A stretch of 64,000 bases of DNA from Geomicrobium sp. JCM 19039 (GCF_000698145.1 NZ_BAXB01000012.1:1-64000); one strand, 5' to 3'; positions 31,988 to 42,641 are shown, numbered from the stretch's first letter. Notes: generated by a model not told the origin, from the letters alone. Program-made: numbers and translations.

Positions 31988-32429
31988 TTAAATGGGTGGT
32001 TCTTGATCCTTGTGCGTATGTGTGATAACTTCCGTCTGGTTTTTCGTCTTCGGATCATCCGATAGTAGATCCTTAATTTTTTCAACCACTTGCGGAGTCA
32101 ACTCCAACAATTTCTCATAAAAGTGTGTCTGGTTATTAAGGTGAATCATTTTCACACCGTGATTACCGACAATAAGAAATGCAACTGGAGTAATGGAAAC
32201 ACCCCCACCGCTCCCCCCACCGAATGGATGGCGCTCCTCTTCATCAACGACACGATTTAGCGTGATTTCACTTCCACCTGCTGCAAAGCCGAACCCGACT
32301 TTTGAAACTGGAAGAATAACGCTTCCATCAGGTGATTCTACAGGATCTCCAATAATCGTATTGACGTCGACCATTTCTTTAATATTTTCCATGGCTGTTT
32401 TCATAAGCCTTGGATTGGATGTTCAGACA
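31988..32429 (-). CDS. ytfJ: Sporulation protein YtfJ, frameshift near codon 10
   Basis: This YtfJ/GerW-type protein has the core TIIGDPVESPDGSVILPVSKVGFGFAAGGSE and a Gly-rich FGGGSGGGVSITPVAFLIV. The ATG at 32429 encodes MSEHPIQGL, identical to the family start, then runs into a stop. One missing A (TTAATG to TTATG) near 32403 joins it to MKTAMENIKEMV. The uninterrupted frame is 31988-32404. The family is made under forespore control and GerW is needed for germination in some bacilli. Confidence 0.88.
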
Positions 32430-32436
32430 TTGTAAG

Positions 32437-33183
32437 TTAAGCCCCTCTCTTTATTGATTGCACGTCAGAATATACGGTGTGTGTGCTCCTCTTCCTATGC
32501 TTTAGCACTCGTAAGACCATAAGAACAGCGTGCCCGACCTGAAAGCGGAGTATGCACGTAAATTCGGTGTGAAATACCGCCGCTTGATAAAATGGCAATA
32601 CATTCATTTTTGGCATTTGCTTTAGTTTCATTCGATTTGAGAAAAAAGAAATCACGGTCGTTTTTACTGTCCATATCATTCCCGTCATCGTTCCTGTCGT
32701 GGCAGCATCGCCAGTACCTAACTGGGTTTTCCATTGGATTTCATGAACGTTAACCGTCGCCATAAACTTTTGTACAATTACATAAAAACCCTTGACTTTG
32801 CGTAAGAAAGCTCGTGACGCTTCCCATTGATGTAACAAATCCCTCGGCGTCTCTTCTTCGATTTGCGATTGTTCTGAAGGTTTGAACCAATGATCTTCGT
32901 TCTTTTTAAACTTTACCGATAGTTCCTCATCATCCCATTCTACGTTCGGGACGCTCCACGTCTTACTCATCCACCCTTTCAGAAGGGAGAGGCGAATGAC
33001 GCCTTCGGCATGTAAGTTTGCCTGCATATAGTGAACATGAATTGAAATTTTCATACACCAGAGAGCTGATACGATAATAATAAACAAAACGATGGCAATC
33101 ACCAGATAGAGCATGTTTGACCACATCTTTCCCGTCTCTTTGTCATCAGTATAGACAAACCATCCAAACCTTAAACGGTACAC
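32437..33183 (-). CDS. ytfI: DUF2953 protein YtfI
   Basis: A membrane-anchored protein of up to 248 residues with one strong TM helix (MLYLVIAIVLFIIIVSALW, about 24-42) and a DUF2953-type cytoplasmic or extracytoplasmic part. The C-terminus is basic. The start is uncertain: GTG at 33183, or ATG at 33126 or 33114, none with a clear ribosome site. The position next to ytfJ supports the call. Function is unknown. Confidence 0.8.
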   Translation of the reverse strand: MYRLRFGWFVYTDDKETGKMWSNMLYLVIAIVLFIIIVSALWCMKISIHVHYMQANLHAEGVIRLSLLKGWMSKTWSVPNVEWDDEELSVKFKKNEDHWFKPSEQSQIEEETPRDLLHQWEASRAFLRKVKGFYVIVQKFMATVNVHEIQWKTQLGTGDAATTGTMTGMIWTVKTTVISFFSNRMKLKQMPKMNVLPFYQAAVFHTEFTCILRFQVGHAVLMVLRVLKHRKRSTHTVYSDVQSIKRGA

Positions 33184-33287
33184 GAGTGTGTGGTAACCCT
33201 TCAGCCATGGATATATAAATGGTGACCTCTATGCCACGTTCACTAACAGATTCGTTTCTTTTAGCTACACGCTTGACATCATACAAA

Positions 33288-33315
33288 ACGACTTCCTTTT
33301 CGGAAGTCGGTTTTT
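33288..33315 (-). terminator. Terminator of the RDD gene
   Basis: The hairpin ACGACTTCC TTTT CGGAAGTCGGT, 10-20 bp past the yteJ stop, is followed on the minus strand by TTTTGTATG. Confidence 0.75.
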
Positions 33316-33324
33316 GTATTCTTA

Positions 33325-33891
33325 TTATGCTTCAACGCGATCTTCATCGTCTTCTTGATCATCTTCACGAATCGGTTCAACATCACGAACGACTCTCGTA
33401 TCTGCCAACAGGTCATGTACACCCGCTTTTTGAGGGTGAAAACCGACAACGACGTACATAATGTTCGTGATGACGAGCACACGATGAATCATTCTTCCTG
33501 GTACTTCTCGTGTGAATACCTCTCCCCATGTTGGCTTTGTAAGACCGACAGACACGACGCGCAACCCAAAGGCCATCTTCCCGAGCGTTTGCCCAAAAAA
33601 CTTTGTCATCAACAGGAAATACACGTAAGCCATAATCGACGTGAGTATTCCATGTACGGTAAAGATCGTTAAAAATTCGGGATTGGCGTCTGATAGGATG
33701 AAGATTGGAGAGATCAACAAACCATTTACAGACCCTACAACGATGAGGTCCAATAGGTACGCCCACAAGCGAAGCCAAAAACCACCATACACACTTACTT
33801 GATATGTTGAGGGCGGTGCGGTGTGCATCGGTTGCTCATCTTCACGGTGGCGAGATACCCGATTGTCGTTTTCATCATATGGAATTTCCAT
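33325..33891 (-). CDS. yteJ: RDD family membrane protein (YteJ)
   Basis: An RDD domain protein of 188 residues. It shows GGFWLRLWAYLLDLIVVG (conserved Arg and Asp residues of the domain) and two further TM segments with FGQTLGKMAFGLRVV. The C-terminal tail is very acidic. AAGGAGGG is well spaced from the ATG. The family has been linked to transport or ion homeostasis, but the role here is unknown. It is 15 bp after sppA. Confidence 0.88.
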   Translation of the reverse strand: MEIPYDENDNRVSRHREDEQPMHTAPPSTYQVSVYGGFWLRLWAYLLDLIVVGSVNGLLISPIFILSDANPEFLTIFTVHGILTSIMAYVYFLLMTKFFGQTLGKMAFGLRVVSVGLTKPTWGEVFTREVPGRMIHRVLVITNIMYVVVGFHPQKAGVHDLLADTRVVRDVEPIREDDQEDDEDRVEA

Positions 33892-33906
33892 TTGACCGTC
33901 CCTCCT

Positions 33907-34899
33907 TTATTCTTGGTAGAGATACATGAGCCTTGGTGCACTCGAATGCGTGACGAGCTCTTCTAAATGACTTAATGTAAGGTTATCACCGGATACAGCT
34001 TCTGCCATCAACCCCCAGATTGAACCTGTTCCAAAACTATTTGTATAGTGGATAACCGTTGCATCAAGCTCCAACTGTTCTTCCATATGTTCAATGGTAT
34101 GTTCCAAATCACCTAATCCATCAATGAGCCCATTTTCGAGCGCTTGATTTCCAGTGAAAATTTGACCTTGGGCAAGTTCAAGAACTTCGCTTTCTGGCAT
34201 ATCTCTGCCATCAACAATGACTTCGACAAAATCCTCATACATGTCATCAACCATACTTTGCAAGATGGCTTCCTCATCGTCAGTCATCTCTCGCGTTGGA
34301 CTACCCATATCTTTATAGTCACCTGACTTGATGACTTCATGGGAAATCCCCCATTCTTCGGCTAACTCAGAGAAATTAATCGAGTCCATAATGACACCTA
34401 GTGAACCGGTCATCGTCGCTGGGTGAGCGGCAATGTAATCAGCAGGCGCAGAAATATAGTACCCGCCAGAAGCCGCCATTCCTCCCATAGAAATATACAC
34501 CGGGGTGTCATACTCCTCTTGGGCTCTTACAACTCGCTCATGGATCGACGCACTTTCAACGACGCCTCCACCAGGTGTATCCACATTAATAACGATGCCG
34601 TCCACCATCGTGTCTTCCATCGCGGTTTCTAGCTTTTGTAAAAACGTGCGGTGATTGTAGCCTCCGGATGCGAACAATCCATCGTCTGCACCGGTATCCA
34701 TAATCATGCCATTAAGGTCTATGACCGCAATTTGTCCATTTGAACCTACTTCCATAATTTCTTGCCTGAAATCTCCGCCGTCCAAATCAATCATATCTGA
34801 AAAGCTTGCGGATGCGACAGTCATTGCTAACTGAAACGCACCGGAGATGACGAGTACTAGAGCAGCAATCCCTAAGGCAATCCAACGTTTAACAGTCAA
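33907..34899 (-). CDS. sppA: Signal peptide peptidase SppA
   Basis: A membrane-bound serine protease of 330 residues that degrades leftover signal peptides. An N-terminal TM helix (about 5-27) is followed by the S49 domain, with the nucleophile Ser in MGGMAASGGYYIS and the general-base Lys in IKSGDYKDMGSP. It starts at TTG with GAGGAGGAAGAG upstream. It forms a pair with yteJ, as in B. subtilis. Confidence 0.94.
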   Translation of the reverse strand: MTVKRWIALGIAALVLVISGAFQLAMTVASASFSDMIDLDGGDFRQEIMEVGSNGQIAVIDLNGMIMDTGADDGLFASGGYNHRTFLQKLETAMEDTMVDGIVINVDTPGGGVVESASIHERVVRAQEEYDTPVYISMGGMAASGGYYISAPADYIAAHPATMTGSLGVIMDSINFSELAEEWGISHEVIKSGDYKDMGSPTREMTDDEEAILQSMVDDMYEDFVEVIVDGRDMPESEVLELAQGQIFTGNQALENGLIDGLGDLEHTIEHMEEQLELDATVIHYTNSFGTGSIWGLMAEAVSGDNLTLSHLEELVTHSSAPRLMYLYQE

Positions 34900-34913
34900 A
34901 TTCTCTTCCTCCT

Positions 34914-36517
34914 CTATTTCTCTTGCTTGTTTGCATACACCGTCGTGCCATTAACGATGGTATACACGACATTCGTATTAAGAAGTTCGTCGATGTTATG
35001 GAGTTGAAAAGGATCTTGATCGAGAACCGTAAAGTCCGCAGCAAACCCCGGCTGAATTACTCCGTACATATGCGCTTCTCCAGAAGCTTGGCTGCTTCCT
35101 GAAGTATACAGAGAAATGGCTTCATAGACAGTGAGTTTCTCACTTGGTATGTAACCCGAATGACGCTCACCTTGTTTGCGTCTTGCAACTGCTGCATGAA
35201 TCCCTAAAAGTGGATCTGGCGGTTCAATCGGTGCATCTGAGCCACCTGCACAAATGATTTCGTGATCCAATAATGTTTTCCATGCATACGAAACTCGAAG
35301 CAATGGCCCGGGTACTGCGTCTTGAATCCAAGGAAAGTCTGATACAGTGAACTGCGGTTGGATATCAAGAACAATGGGCATACCTTGCATCTTTTCAATA
35401 AGTGATTGACTCGTAATTTGCAAGTGAATGAGCCGATCTTTTTTCTCACCGACGGGTGGGTGCTTCTTAAGTACGTCTAATGTTTGTGCGAGTGCAGCGT
35501 CTCCAATTACATGTACGGCGACCGTCATTCCTAAGTTTCGTGCTTTTTGAACGAGCACCTCTAATTCATGATCTGAATGAATCGGAACCCCTCGGTTCAT
35601 CCTTCACCTCGATAAGGTTCTGACAACCAAGCAGAATGCCCCCCGAGCGAACCATCTGCAAAGATCTTCATGCTGCTAAATGTTTGCCCATACCAATCTT
35701 GGTCTACGCCACCGACGCTATTCGCCCAATCGTCAATGGCTTCATGATGAACGAGATGGTGCACACGAAACTGACGCTCTCGTTTTGTTAATACTGCCCG
35801 GTACGTATCCAAAACCGCCTCTGTATTTCCATAGTAAGCGAGATCTTCCGTATGTACGCCTGTCAAACCGAGAGATGTCATCTGCTCATAAGCGAGCGTT
35901 AACGCGTCAGTCATACTATCCGAGGTAAAGTTAGGTGTCACAGCATGTATTATATCTTGTGCATTTTCGAGAAGCAAACCATTCAATCCTGTATCGTCGC
36001 GACCGATAACACCGCCAGAAGGATCAGGTGTATTTGAATGAACACCCGCAAGCTCAAGCGCTCGACTGTTTACGACCATCGCATGTCGGCATATTCTCGT
36101 GATCATTACTGGACGATTTGGGAAATGGGCATCGAGTTCATTCCGGTGAATACTATGCGGCTGTACCCATTCATTCTCATTCCATCCTTCTCCAATAAGC
36201 CACTCATGCTGAGGCAATTCTTCTGCTTTACGAATGAGTTTTTCTATCACATCTTCTTTACTTTTTGCATTGCTAAGGTCCAAGCGTTTTAAGGAAAACC
36301 CATAACCAAGCATATGTGCATGACTATCTACAAATCCTGGAAACATGACGTGCCCATCGAGATCAATGAGCTCAACTTCTGCTTGTTTAAAGTTATTCAT
36401 GATTTCACTCGTTGACCCTACCGCTTGAATAACTCCGTCCTTAACAAAAACGGCTTCTTCGATTGAATGTTCAGAAGTCATCGGATATACTTTGCCGTTA
36501 TAGTAAATGGTTTGCAT
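34914..36517 (-). pseudogene. ytcJ: YtcJ-type amidohydrolase, frameshifted
   Basis: A metal-dependent amidohydrolase of about 533 residues (amidohydrolase 3 family). The metal ligands are in FVDSHAHMLGYG, with the later His motifs VHVIGDAA and CAGGSDAPIEPPDP. The frame ends at EPYRGEG. One missing base near 35600 restores MNRGVPIHSDHEL. AGGAGGT lies ahead of the ATG at 36517. The substrate is unknown. Confidence 0.87.
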
Positions 36518-36537
36518 CGTCAACCTCCTAGAACGTT

Positions 36538-36583
36538 CACCATCACCCTAAACTAGGCAAGTATATTTAGGATGACGGTGTAT
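36538..36583 (-). terminator. Imperfect hairpin after thiI
   Basis: The arms CACCATCACCCTAAA and TTTAGGATGACGGTG pair with two mismatches around a 16-nt loop just beyond the thiI stop. Confidence 0.5.
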
Positions 36584-36591
36584 GAATGAAC

Positions 36592-37794
36592 TTACAATAA
36601 TTCCGTGAAATTGTTATCGGTTGGTGAATCACTAGAAATAAGGGATGGTTCTCGGTTGTTAACGGCTTTGTCGACCATCGCATCAATATCGAGTGAGGTT
36701 TCAAATTGCAAGGCTTTTTCAAGCTTCGGTTTTGTTTTTGATTGCTCTGGCAAAAAGATCGTACAACAATCTTCATACGGCAAGATGGATGTTTCATACG
36801 TCCCAATTTGTTTGGCAATGTCCATCACTTCTATTTTATCCATCGTAATTAACGGACGTAATATTGGGATTTCAGCTGCCTGTTCAATCGTACGAAGACT
36901 TTCCAACGTTTGCGAAGCAACTTGACCTAAGCTTTCCCCATTCACTAGCGCAAGTGCACCTTGTTCTGCTGCAATCTTCTCTGTAATTCTTAGCATTATT
37001 CTTCTCGTAATCGTCATTGCATAATATGAAGGGATTTGCCGATGAATTTCTTGTTGAACTTCAGTGAAAGGGACGACGTGCAACCGCACTGCGCCTCCAT
37101 AGAGTGACAGCTGCTTAGCAAGATCAATAACTTTTTGTTTCGCTCGTTCATTTGTGAATGGAGGACTATGAAAATGGACCGCTTCGACGATCGACCCTCT
37201 CTTCATCGCGAGGTATCCTGCCACTGGGCTATCAATTCCCCCCGAAAGCATGAGCATAACTTTTCCAGACGTACCTACAGGCAAACCGCCTCTACCTAGG
37301 ACTTTACCTGCACTAATATATGTGCCGTGCTCACGGACTTCAACGCTAATCTCAACGTCGGGATTATGCACATCAACCGTAATATCGTCTGTGTTTCGTA
37401 GCACGTAGGATCCGACTTCGTAGTTAAGTGCTTGTGAGTCAAGTTCTGTTTTCTTAAATGAACGCCTTGCTGACACTTTAAATGTCTTCGCTGTGGTTTC
37501 TTCTTTCATTAGTTGCAGCGCAACTTTTTGGATGTCGTGGACGTCATGACTCGTTTTTGCTGCCACTGATAGTGAGATAATGCCGAATATATCTTTCAGT
37601 CTAGAAATCACAACATTCGGGTCATCGCCGTTCAGTTCAACAATAAGTCGTCCAAACGTTCGTTTCGCTCGAGATGAGCCAATCTTTCTAAGAACACTGT
37701 TGATGTTCCCTTTTAATGCCCGTTCAAATTCATTTCTATTTTTTCCTTTTAAGGCAATTTCTCCATACCTTACAAGTATATGCTCAATGTTCAC
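36592..37794 (-). CDS. thiI: tRNA 4-thiouridine sulfurtransferase ThiI
   Basis: ThiI of 400 residues thiolates tRNA at U8 and can supply sulfur for thiamine. In order there is a ferredoxin-like region and THUMP domain (about 60-165), then the adenylating PP-loop LSGGIDSPVAG (about 183-193). There is no C-terminal rhodanese domain, as in Bacilli. It starts at GTG 37794, overlapping the nifZ stop (GTGA), with AAGGAAGTG upstream. The longer frame adds 30 unrelated residues. Pairing with a dedicated cysteine desulfurase is conserved. Confidence 0.95.
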   Translation of the reverse strand: MNIEHILVRYGEIALKGKNRNEFERALKGNINSVLRKIGSSRAKRTFGRLIVELNGDDPNVVISRLKDIFGIISLSVAAKTSHDVHDIQKVALQLMKEETTAKTFKVSARRSFKKTELDSQALNYEVGSYVLRNTDDITVDVHNPDVEISVEVREHGTYISAGKVLGRGGLPVGTSGKVMLMLSGGIDSPVAGYLAMKRGSIVEAVHFHSPPFTNERAKQKVIDLAKQLSLYGGAVRLHVVPFTEVQQEIHRQIPSYYAMTITRRIMLRITEKIAAEQGALALVNGESLGQVASQTLESLRTIEQAAEIPILRPLITMDKIEVMDIAKQIGTYETSILPYEDCCTIFLPEQSKTKPKLEKALQFETSLDIDAMVDKAVNNREPSLISSDSPTDNNFTELL

Positions 37795-38945
37795 GATTTC
37801 ACTTCCTTCATTTCTCTCACCTGTGGAACGATTTGACTCAATGCGGCTTTTAAAGCTTCCAGGTCTGCTTGTGAAGTTTGCCATGACATGCTCACGCGCA
37901 ACCCCGTCGCTGCTCTTTCGTCTTCTTCACCAAACTGTGCTAGGAGTACTGCGCTTTTGCTCGGTTGTTTGGAAGCACACGCTGATTTTGATGATACGTG
38001 AATGTCTTTATTACTGAGGGCTTGGATAAGCACTTCCGGCATTGTCCGCTCGATGGAAACATTCATAATGTGCGGCGCACTTGTTTCTCTCGGGGTATTC
38101 ACGTGCACCCCTTCTTGAGCGTCAAACCACTCGAATAGTTCCTGTTTCATACGAGCAAGCTTGCTATTTTGTATTTCTTTTTTCTCCATCGCCATACGAG
38201 CCGCTTTCGCAAGTGAAGCAATAGCAGGAACATTTTCTGTACCGGCACGCAGTTGGAACTCTTGCCCTCCGCCAAATACAAGTGGCTGGATGTTCACTCC
38301 GCTTCTAACGTATAAAAAACCGGTCCCTTTTAAGCCATGAAACTTATGCCCGGATACAGAACAAAGGTCAATGCCCACAGATTGGATGTCGAGATTGACC
38401 TTCCCGAACCCTTGGACGTTGTCAACATGAAAACGGATCTTCTCAAACTTCTTCAAGTATTCACCGAACTCTAGAACCGGCTGAATAGCCCCTGTTTCAT
38501 GATTTACATGCATGACCGATACGAGGATTGTCTCTTCAGTTATTGCCTGCTTTAAGTCCGTTAAAGATACGACGCCTTCTTCGTTTACTGGCAAATACGT
38601 CACTGAAAACCCAACCGTCTCTAGATACTCGCACGTCTCAAGTACTGACGGGTGTTCAACAGCCGTTGTGATCAGATGTCGCCCACGCTTTTCTCTCGCC
38701 CTTGCGATTCCTTGTATTGCCAAGTTGTTGCTTTCACTGCCACCTGAAGTAAACACAACCTCTGATGGTTGTGCATTCAGCAGTCGAGCGATGGTCCGCC
38801 TCGCTTCTCGCAGGAGATTCTCTGCTTCAGAACCTTTTTGGTGTAATGAAGATGGGTTCCCAAAGTAACGTTCGTTAGCCGTTACAAATGTATGAATAAC
38901 CTCTGGATAAGGTTCTGTCGTTGCACTATTATCTAGATAGATCAT
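37791..38945 (-). CDS. nifZ: Cysteine desulfurase NifZ (ThiI partner)
   Basis: This PLP-dependent cysteine desulfurase of 384 residues supplies persulfide sulfur to ThiI. It begins MIYLDNSATTEPYPEV, with the PLP Lys in SGHKFHGLKG and the active Cys in SSKSACASKQPS. FGGGQEFQLRAGTEN is typical of the IscS/NifS group. The ATG at 38945 has AGAGGTG upstream. It is coupled to thiI by a GTGA overlap. Confidence 0.94.
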   Translation of the reverse strand: MIYLDNSATTEPYPEVIHTFVTANERYFGNPSSLHQKGSEAENLLREARRTIARLLNAQPSEVVFTSGGSESNNLAIQGIARAREKRGRHLITTAVEHPSVLETCEYLETVGFSVTYLPVNEEGVVSLTDLKQAITEETILVSVMHVNHETGAIQPVLEFGEYLKKFEKIRFHVDNVQGFGKVNLDIQSVGIDLCSVSGHKFHGLKGTGFLYVRSGVNIQPLVFGGGQEFQLRAGTENVPAIASLAKAARMAMEKKEIQNSKLARMKQELFEWFDAQEGVHVNTPRETSAPHIMNVSIERTMPEVLIQALSNKDIHVSSKSACASKQPSKSAVLLAQFGEEDERAATGLRVSMSWQTSQADLEALKAALSQIVPQVREMKEVKS

Positions 38946-39039
38946 TGAGCTTGACACCTCTTGTTTTCAACTGTTCGCTAGCAACGGAATATTATATCAT
39001 AAATTCACCTGTGTGCCGAGAAGTGGAGTAAACAAACGA

Positions 39040-39073
39040 GAAGCACAGTGCATTATGATTGCACTTGTGCTTC
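39040..39073 (-). terminator. Terminator of ezrA
   Basis: The hairpin GAAGCACAGTGCA / TGCACTTGTGCTTC lies 44 bp past the ezrA stop. On the minus strand it is followed by TCGTTTGTTT. Confidence 0.75.
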
Positions 39074-39116
39074 AACGTTAGGCTCGTTTGCCCAGCTCTT
39101 CTTGTCACTTCTTCAT

Positions 39117-40835
39117 TTAAGCATTCTGATAGACATTCTCTTCACTTTCATTCCAAGACGATTCTAAATTCCCTAGTGCTACAGGTACAGCTTCGGTTAA
39201 CGCATCTGTCAACTTCTCGACCGCGTCGTCATAATAGCCATTCCTAAATTGCCATTCACTCTCTTCGAGAACTTGTCGGAGCCTTGGGTGTTCGTTGCGA
39301 TAGCGATTACCAAATTGTATCAACCGCTCTGCCCATGCGGAACGAGCCAACGTATCGTCAACCGTATGAGCGGCCTTTCCTACTTGATGCTGACCGAGCT
39401 CAATTGCTTCTTTCACCGCTTTCATTTGCAGCGGGGCCACGTCTAGTTGAGCTCTCGCCTTTTCCAACTCTTTCTCTGCATCATCCAACTGCGAGAGCAA
39501 ATGCTCAGGCATAGCAGGGATGTGACTCTTGTGTACTTTCATTTGAATCGACTTCATCCGTCTTCGTAACGTCGTTAATTGCTCATACGCACTTAGCTCC
39601 TCGCTTCTAAGCTCATCGAGTCGCTCCATTGATGCATCTATATCTTCTTTAACTGTCTGTAGCTTGTCTTGAAGTTTCACCATCGTCTGCTCTAAGTCGA
39701 TATAAGACTGTCTACGATTAGCGTGCAAATCAGCAAACACTTGCTGGTCCTTCTCTGCATCTTTTAGTTCCTTTTTCATCTGTTCATAGAGATTCGTTTC
39801 TTCTTCAGGAAGCTGATAGCTTTCTTTCACCTTCTGACGTTCTTTTTCTAAGTGTTCCAGTTTTGTTCGAACGGCTTCGTACTTTTCACCAAGTTGCTTC
39901 ACACCATGTTCCACTCGTTGCTTGGCTTCGACTTCTTGTTCTAGCGTTTGGTACATCTCTTCGATTTGCTCTTTAGAGCGTTCAATTTGTTCTTCGCCAT
40001 ATTCTACTTGCAAACGATCAACCGCTTCTTTAATCTTCGGAAGCGATGTTGTCAATTCACGCAAGTCCGCTTCAATCGTAAAATGATCAAAGTTAAACCC
40101 TTGTTCTGATAACTCTTCAATTCCACTTCTTAAATTGCGAATTTCTTCCGGCAAGGAGACACTTACTTCCATGAGCATGCCAGGAATCTTATTCATCAAC
40201 TGGTCAAGTCTTTCAATCGTCTCAGAGATCGTTAATAAACGACTCCTTGCACTCATGTAGTTTCCTAGAGCGGTATCTTCGTAATAGTTATCAAGCTCAC
40301 TGCGGCAATATTCCACTTCTTCACGAATCGCTTCCACCGATTCACCCATCGATTTTTGTTGGCGAGACAACATCGCACGTGTATCTTTTAATTTTTCGGA
40401 TACAGCCTCAATTTCATCGCGATTCTGTTGTTCACTACTAACAAGTTCATCCACTTCCTCACGGATGGAAACGATTTCGTTTTCTACGCTTGTTAAGGTT
40501 ACGCTAACCTTTTCAATCTTTTCTTTCGCTTTCTTGAACTGATATTTATTTGCGGCTTCTTCAATATCAAACAAGTCGAGTTCTATTTCTTGAAAACGAT
40601 CTTCAACGATGGAATCCCATGCTTTTCGCCACCGCTCGAAGTTCTCTTCTGTTTCCCCAGAAATGGTTAACCCCTTTACACGGCTGATCTCATCCGCAAT
40701 CGGTTCATTAATCACATTGTTCTTTCTTTTATCTAACTCATCTACACTTTGGTAGACCCGCCGCCTTGACCAGGCACCATACGCAATTCCAGCAACGACA
40801 AGGATGCTAACGGCAATGATGATTACAGGAACCAT
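39117..40835 (-). CDS. ezrA: Septation ring formation regulator EzrA
   Basis: EzrA of 572 residues is a membrane-anchored negative regulator of FtsZ ring assembly. It has one N-terminal TM helix (about 2-20) with a short outside part, then a long cytoplasmic region of spectrin-like coiled-coil repeats rich in Glu, Lys and Leu. The ATG at 40835 with TTGGAGTGAG upstream gives the standard start. Length fits the family, which is about 560-570 residues. Confidence 0.95.
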   Translation of the reverse strand: MVPVIIIAVSILVVAGIAYGAWSRRRVYQSVDELDKRKNNVINEPIADEISRVKGLTISGETEENFERWRKAWDSIVEDRFQEIELDLFDIEEAANKYQFKKAKEKIEKVSVTLTSVENEIVSIREEVDELVSSEQQNRDEIEAVSEKLKDTRAMLSRQQKSMGESVEAIREEVEYCRSELDNYYEDTALGNYMSARSRLLTISETIERLDQLMNKIPGMLMEVSVSLPEEIRNLRSGIEELSEQGFNFDHFTIEADLRELTTSLPKIKEAVDRLQVEYGEEQIERSKEQIEEMYQTLEQEVEAKQRVEHGVKQLGEKYEAVRTKLEHLEKERQKVKESYQLPEEETNLYEQMKKELKDAEKDQQVFADLHANRRQSYIDLEQTMVKLQDKLQTVKEDIDASMERLDELRSEELSAYEQLTTLRRRMKSIQMKVHKSHIPAMPEHLLSQLDDAEKELEKARAQLDVAPLQMKAVKEAIELGQHQVGKAAHTVDDTLARSAWAERLIQFGNRYRNEHPRLRQVLEESEWQFRNGYYDDAVEKLTDALTEAVPVALGNLESSWNESEENVYQNA

Positions 40836-41036
40836 TTCTCTCACTCCAATATATTCCATCAATAATTAGTTTCGTATATAATAATACCCACTTACAAAAT
40901 TCAACAAATACGTCCAAACTCCTCTAAATTATATCGACATCGCTGACGATTTTTGAAGAGAATTGAACTGGTGTATTACTATATTAACATGTAACCTAAT
41001 AGAGTAGTGGAAAATTGGAAAGAAGGTGGGAGAAAT

Positions 41037-41870
41037 ATGAAATCGATCGTATACGATGGCCACGTTCACAGTCCGTATTGTCCCCACGGAAGTTCAGCGG
41101 CAATATCAGAATACATTGAGACCCTCATTCACGACGGGTATGAAGGGGTGACGTTCTGCGAGCATGCGCCACTTCCTGAAAGGTTTGTTGACCCTACCCC
41201 CGATTCAGACAGTGCAATGACACTGGAGTCCCTCGCACGATACTTGGATGAATTGCAGAAGTTGAAAAAAGAATACAAATCGAAGTTGACGATAAACGTT
41301 GGTCTAGAAGTTGATTATATCGAAGGTTACGAAAAAGAAACCGAAGCTTTTCTTGATGAATACGGACGTTTTCTAGATGATAGCATTCTCTCGGTTCATT
41401 TCATCCACACGAGTGCGGGTTACTTTTGTATTGATTATAGTGCTGAAGTGTTTCAAATGTACGCAAACCAGTTCTCCTCTATAGACGAGGCGGTGCGGCA
41501 TTACTATAAAACTGTGCAACAATCCGTCACTTGTCATTTGGGGGTATTTAAACCGAGACGAATCGGACATCCAACACTGGCTCGTAAATTCCAGAAGAAT
41601 CTGCCATACCCAACGGATGATCAATGGATTAGAGACACTCTCATCCTTATAAAAAACGAAGGGATGCAAGTGGATGTGAACGGTGCAGGTGTGAATAAAC
41701 CTGGCTGTCAAGAACCGTATCCGCCTCTTTCGTTCCTAAAAGAAAAAGAAGCGGAAGGACTTCACCTCGTGTACGGCTCCGATGCTCACCATCCTCATGG
41801 CCTTAGTCAAGGACGAGAGCAGCTAAGAGGCGTCCGAATGTACGCGCCTTTAGACGTAAACAAGACTTGA
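41037..41870 (+). CDS. hisJ: Histidinol-phosphatase HisJ
   Basis: A PHP-family phosphatase of 277 residues that makes histidinol in histidine synthesis. The metal motifs are DGHVHSPYCPHG, FCEHAPLP, GLEVDYI and YGSDAHHPH. The ATG at 41037 has AGGTGGGAG upstream. Its 3' end overlaps the convergent refZ gene by 21 bp. The position near ezrA and refZ matches B. subtilis. Confidence 0.93.
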   Translation: MKSIVYDGHVHSPYCPHGSSAAISEYIETLIHDGYEGVTFCEHAPLPERFVDPTPDSDSAMTLESLARYLDELQKLKKEYKSKLTINVGLEVDYIEGYEKETEAFLDEYGRFLDDSILSVHFIHTSAGYFCIDYSAEVFQMYANQFSSIDEAVRHYYKTVQQSVTCHLGVFKPRRIGHPTLARKFQKNLPYPTDDQWIRDTLILIKNEGMQVDVNGAGVNKPGCQEPYPPLSFLKEKEAEGLHLVYGSDAHHPHGLSQGREQLRGVRMYAPLDVNKT

Positions 41871-42506
41871 AGGCGGGGAATCTGCTATGCGTGTCGAACA
41901 AAGTTGTCGTTCCACAAACTGACGAACATGGCCCATATACTTGCCAATAAACGTCTCGTCTCTCGGTTCAAGATGGAAGACTTCACGAATATATTGCGCA
42001 TGTAAAAAAGGCATCGTAATCATGCCACGCAAATGTAAGATCGCCCACTCCTTTCGCATTTGCGTGAACACACCCGCTTTTCTTCCTTGATCGTAGACGA
42101 GAGAAAATAGATGCTTTTCTTTCATGAAATAACTCGACATCACTTCGCGAACGAGCATTGAATCGAGCGTCAACTCACGTAGAACGAGGCGGGCAGCACG
42201 ATCATGCCGTTGTTGATACACCATCGCCCGCTCCACCATCGACAATAGCTGATCAAAACTAGATTCAGACGATGAAATAGCTTCTTCAATTGCTTGTAAA
42301 TATCCAGAGAGATAGTCATTCAAAATATATTCTAGCAAACCTTTTTTTCCACCAAAGTAATATGAAATTAAAGCGACATTTACGTTCGCTCGATCGGCAA
42401 CTGCACGGACGGATGTCCCCGTAAATCCTTTTGTCATAAACAAGTCAATGGCTGCTGTTTGGACAGCTTCTTTTGTGTTTTGTTTTTCAGTTCTCACTTG
42501 CTCCAT
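41850..42506 (-). CDS. refZ: TetR-type regulator RefZ
   Basis: This TetR-fold DNA-binding protein of about 218 residues is the orthologue by sequence and position of RefZ (YttP), which affects FtsZ and chromosome capture in sporulation. The HTH reads FTGTSVRAVADRANVNVALISYYFGGKKGLLEY. The C-terminal domain carries ARLVLRELTLDSMLVREVMSSYFMKEK. The start could also be GTG at 42497, which is better spaced from AAAGGATGGAG. Confidence 0.9.
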   Translation of the reverse strand: MEQVRTEKQNTKEAVQTAAIDLFMTKGFTGTSVRAVADRANVNVALISYYFGGKKGLLEYILNDYLSGYLQAIEEAISSSESSFDQLLSMVERAMVYQQRHDRAARLVLRELTLDSMLVREVMSSYFMKEKHLFSLVYDQGRKAGVFTQMRKEWAILHLRGMITMPFLHAQYIREVFHLEPRDETFIGKYMGHVRQFVERQLCSTRIADSPPSSLVYV

Positions 42507-42641
42507 CCTTTCATGACTCGGTTAACGAATACATTCGCTCTATGATCGTGCGATCCTGCAAAGGCTTTACGACTTCTTATTTACTCTTTCTACATGTTAG
42601 TATGAGTTTAGACAGTGTTATATAGGGGAGGATGTACACGA